A stretch of DNA of 8,697 nt from Sedimenticola sp. (GTDB lineage: Bacteria > Pseudomonadota > Gammaproteobacteria > Chromatiales > Chromatiaceae), in the NCBI GenBank assembly GCA_026197195.1, contig JAPHUG010000174.1, positions 1 through 8,697 of the forward strand, given 5' to 3'. Below, piece by piece: positions 6,626 through 8,697 of this stretch. A program made the position numbers and the translations under genes. Positions within the stretch are counted from its first letter, which is position 1. Every line of letters starts with the position of its first letter. A model generated the notes under the pieces. It worked only from the letters and a program-made list of their open reading frames with translations, was not told the origin of the DNA and searched no databases.

Positions 6626-8697
6626 GCAATAAGATACCCATTAAGCTCCTGCACAATTACAGGTAAACCCTCTCCAAACAATGCCTGCGCCTTCAACAAC
6701 CCACCCTGCTGCTTACACTCCGGAATAAAGTCAAAATCATCCATCTCAAATTCGGCATTGTTTGCAATTTGCTGTTTGATACGTTCCAACCACTGTAATT
6801 GCTCATCGTTAAAGCTGGCCTCTTGCTGATTAAGCCAAGCATCAAAACGCTGATTCACCAGTTCCGGGAATGGCTCTAGTTCATTGGTCACACCTATAGA
6901 GCAGCGGATTAGGCTAATCAGGGCCGGAAGCTTTGCGCTGGGTGGTGCGCCTTTGGCTTTGAGCTTTTCTAACACTTCGTAGGCCTTCCATACTTCTGCG
7001 GGGGCGATATTGTAGGGTGGTTGTTCAATTTCATCTACCAGGCCTTGCAATTGATCATAACTGAGGTGCCGGTTTTTATAAGGTTGGCTGTAGACGAGTT
7101 GGATGGCATCGAGCTCGTTTTTATGTTGCGCGATGAATTCTTCATAGCGAGTGATGATGCCTTGGGCCTTCTCTTCATCGTAGCCGGCGTCTATCAGTTC
7201 GTCGGCGCTGTCATCGACCATTTGATCGGTATCGCGGCGCAAGGTTTCTATAAGATCACGCAGGTCTGGGTTATGAAAGGGTTTAATTGCCTCTTCTGCC
7301 AGTGGTTCGTAGATGGCTTTGGCGGCTTCAGGGCTCACTTCCGCTGTGCCATGTTTAGCTGTGACTTGCTCAGCGATAAAGTCTGGGTTGCCGGTTTGGA
7401 CCAGCTTGCCGGCGACCAGGGCTAGGTTGGCTTCGCCCTCTTCCGCGACGATGCCCATTTGCTGGAAGGCCTCTTTCAGCTGTTTGTTGATCTGTTTTCG
7501 CTGGCCGTCGGTGAGTTTCATGTCTAGACGGATCAAACGGTTGCCGAGGGTTTGCAGGCTTTCTGGACTGCGGTCACCCATGGCGATTTGTTGCATAAGC
7601 TTTTCAGTTGAGACGAAGGGTTTGCGTTCCAGGCTCTTTGTTTCGGTTTTGTCCGTTTCGGTGACACCAACGGCATCTACCAGGACAAAACGGGTTTTAG
7701 CAGGGGCGTCGGGGGTGACTTTTTTCAGTACATCATCCCCCACTACGCGGGTACCACGGCCTTTCATCTGTTCATAGTAGGCTTGGCTGCGTACATCACG
7801 CATGAAGACGACACATTCCAGCGGTTTGATGTCAGTACCGGTGGCGATCATATCCACAGTGACGGCGATGCGTAGTCGCGGGCTGGTACGAAATTCAGCG
7901 ATGGTGTCTTCGGCATTCTTCTTGCCCACGCGGTAGGTGACTTTTTTGCAGAAGTCGTTGCCTTCGTTGAAGGTTTCCCGCACGGTATCGACAATGCGGT
8001 CGGCGTGATCATCATCTTTGGCGAAAAAGAGGGTTTTGGGTACCCAGGTACGGCCAGGGAAGCATTCGGGTAGACAGTGTTCTTTGAAGGCTTTGATGAC
8101 GGTTCGTATCTGATTGGGTGCGATGACACTGCGGTCGAGTTGTGTTTTTTGATACGCCTCGTCTTGGTCGAGCAATTCCCAACGTTTCTGTTTGGTGAGA
8201 CGGTCACGCACTTCGATATTGGTACCGGCCTCTATCAGGCCGCCCTCTTCACTCTTTTCGGTTTTGATGCGGTAGATGTCGTAACCGACGTTGACCCGAT
8301 CGATAACGGCGTCTTCGTGAGTGTATTCGGAGACAACGTTTTGATGAAAGTAGCCGATGGTCTTCTTGGTGGGCGTGGCCGTGAGGCCAATCAAGAAGGC
8401 ATCAAAGTAGTCGAGCACTTGGCTCCAGAGGTTGTAGATGGAGCGATGGCATTCGTCGATGATGATGACATCAAAGGTTTCGATAGGGATTTGCGGGTTG
8501 TATTTAACCTCTCTTGGCGCTTGTGGCGCTGCACCCATTTCAAATGAGGAGTGTTCCTCTATCTCCTCGTCCAGCTCTCTACCGCTTAGTTGGGAGTACA
8601 GGCGCTGGATGGTGGAGATGGTGACTTTCATTTCATCACCAATACCACCGGGGCCAAGGATATGGGCGTTGTAGAGCTCGGTGAATTTACGGCCATC
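6622..8697 (-). CDS. hsdR: Type I restriction enzyme subunit HsdR, EcoEI-like, 5' end outside window
   Basis: HsdR is the ATP-driven DNA translocase and endonuclease of the type I complex. The frame is open to the right edge, giving 691 codons plus stop; the Met at 8631 is internal, because 22 sense codons including DGRKFTELYNAHILGPGG precede it. The part present holds superfamily 2 helicase motifs: STIQRLYSQL (28-37), motif II DECH (81-84), motif III TATP (106-109), LFFAKDDDHADRIV (223-236), motif V VTVDMIATGTDIKP (279-292) and motif VI QMKGRGTR (310-317). It then has the EcoEI-type C-terminal region starting at FVLVDAVGVTETDKTETKSL (337-356), ending in helices that bind the methyltransferase core. 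The N-terminal PD-(D/E)XK nuclease domain and Walker A lie beyond the edge; against an EcoAI-like length of about 800 residues, about a hundred or more are missing. It overlaps hsdS by ATGA and is the first gene seen in the operon. Confidence 0.96.
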   Translation of the reverse strand, partial: DGRKFTELYNAHILGPGGIGDEMKVTISTIQRLYSQLSGRELDEEIEEHSSFEMGAAPQAPREVKYNPQIPIETFDVIIIDECHRSIYNLWSQVLDYFDAFLIGLTATPTKKTIGYFHQNVVSEYTHEDAVIDRVNVGYDIYRIKTEKSEEGGLIEAGTNIEVRDRLTKQKRWELLDQDEAYQKTQLDRSVIAPNQIRTVIKAFKEHCLPECFPGRTWVPKTLFFAKDDDHADRIVDTVRETFNEGNDFCKKVTYRVGKKNAEDTIAEFRTSPRLRIAVTVDMIATGTDIKPLECVVFMRDVRSQAYYEQMKGRGTRVVGDDVLKKVTPDAPAKTRFVLVDAVGVTETDKTETKSLERKPFVSTEKLMQQIAMGDRSPESLQTLGNRLIRLDMKLTDGQRKQINKQLKEAFQQMGIVAEEGEANLALVAGKLVQTGNPDFIAEQVTAKHGTAEVSPEAAKAIYEPLAEEAIKPFHNPDLRDLIETLRRDTDQMVDDSADELIDAGYDEEKAQGIITRYEEFIAQHKNELDAIQLVYSQPYKNRHLSYDQLQGLVDEIEQPPYNIAPAEVWKAYEVLEKLKAKGAPPSAKLPALISLIRCSIGVTNELEPFPELVNQRFDAWLNQQEASFNDEQLQWLERIKQQIANNAEFEMDDFDFIPECKQQGGLLKAQALFGEGLPVIVQELNGYLIA

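Noticed and set aside
8077..8547. Plus-strand open frame of 156 codons, and others opposite hsdR (7021-7425, 7313-7777)
   Set aside because: These are antisense shadows of hsdR in GC-balanced coding sequence; the helicase motifs are on the minus strand.
8629..8631. ATG taken as the start of hsdR
   Set aside because: The frame continues upstream without a stop for 22 more codons, and type I HsdR needs a nuclease domain and Walker A before the DECH box, so this Met is internal.
1..8697. CRISPR arrays, tRNA/rRNA genes, transposases, terminators
   Set aside because: No direct repeats with spacers, no cloverleaf or rRNA sequence, no transposase motif and no intergenic hairpin with a T-run were seen; the whole window is coding.

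Overview
The window is one unbroken minus-strand operon: seven genes, read from high to low coordinates, cover 1-8697 with at most one untranslated base between neighbours. It is a composite anti-phage defence locus. The core is a type I restriction-modification system of the EcoAI/EcoEI (type IB-like) kind. Genes in transcription order are hsdR (5' end cut off by the right edge), hsdS, an SMC/ABC-like AAA ATPase, an HNH nuclease, hsdM, a 63-codon orphan small gene, and a GIY-YIG/DUF4357 protein (3' end cut off by the left edge).

Right part (4826-8697): the helicase-translocase part of HsdR, with DECH, TATP and motif V/VI signatures and the EcoEI-type C-terminal region, followed by a 599-residue HsdS. 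HsdS has two target-recognition domains, two coiled-coil conserved regions and a C-terminal tail of about 110 residues. Middle (2278-4829): an ATPase with Walker A, ABC signature, Walker B and H-switch, coupled to an HNH protein of the TIGR02646/PtuB kind. Together they resemble a Septu (PtuAB) module placed inside the hsd operon. Left part (1-2276): HsdM with both N6-adenine methyltransferase motifs, then the small acidic protein and the GIY-YIG protein.

Junctions are ATGA (hsdR/hsdS), ATGA (hsdS/ATPase), TAATG (ATPase/HNH), a 1-base gap (HNH/hsdM), GTGA (hsdM/small gene) and ATGA (small gene/GIY-YIG). This implies one transcript with translational coupling. The promoter and terminator must lie outside the window; I see no RNA gene, CRISPR array, insertion sequence or intergenic region.

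How the parts may work together: HsdM2-HsdS methylates a bipartite target and, with HsdR, translocates and cleaves unmodified DNA. The ATPase-HNH pair could be a second, separate nuclease system, or a back-up triggered when phage evades the type I enzyme. The roles of the small protein and the GIY-YIG protein are unknown.

The organism is probably a mid-GC proteobacterium, perhaps a gammaproteobacterium, judged only from protein style, Shine-Dalgarno sequences and codon use; no taxonomic marker is present. Base composition is patchy: hsdR, hsdM and the HsdS conserved regions are richer in GC than the ATPase, the HNH gene and the HsdS recognition domains. This fits modular assembly by horizontal transfer.
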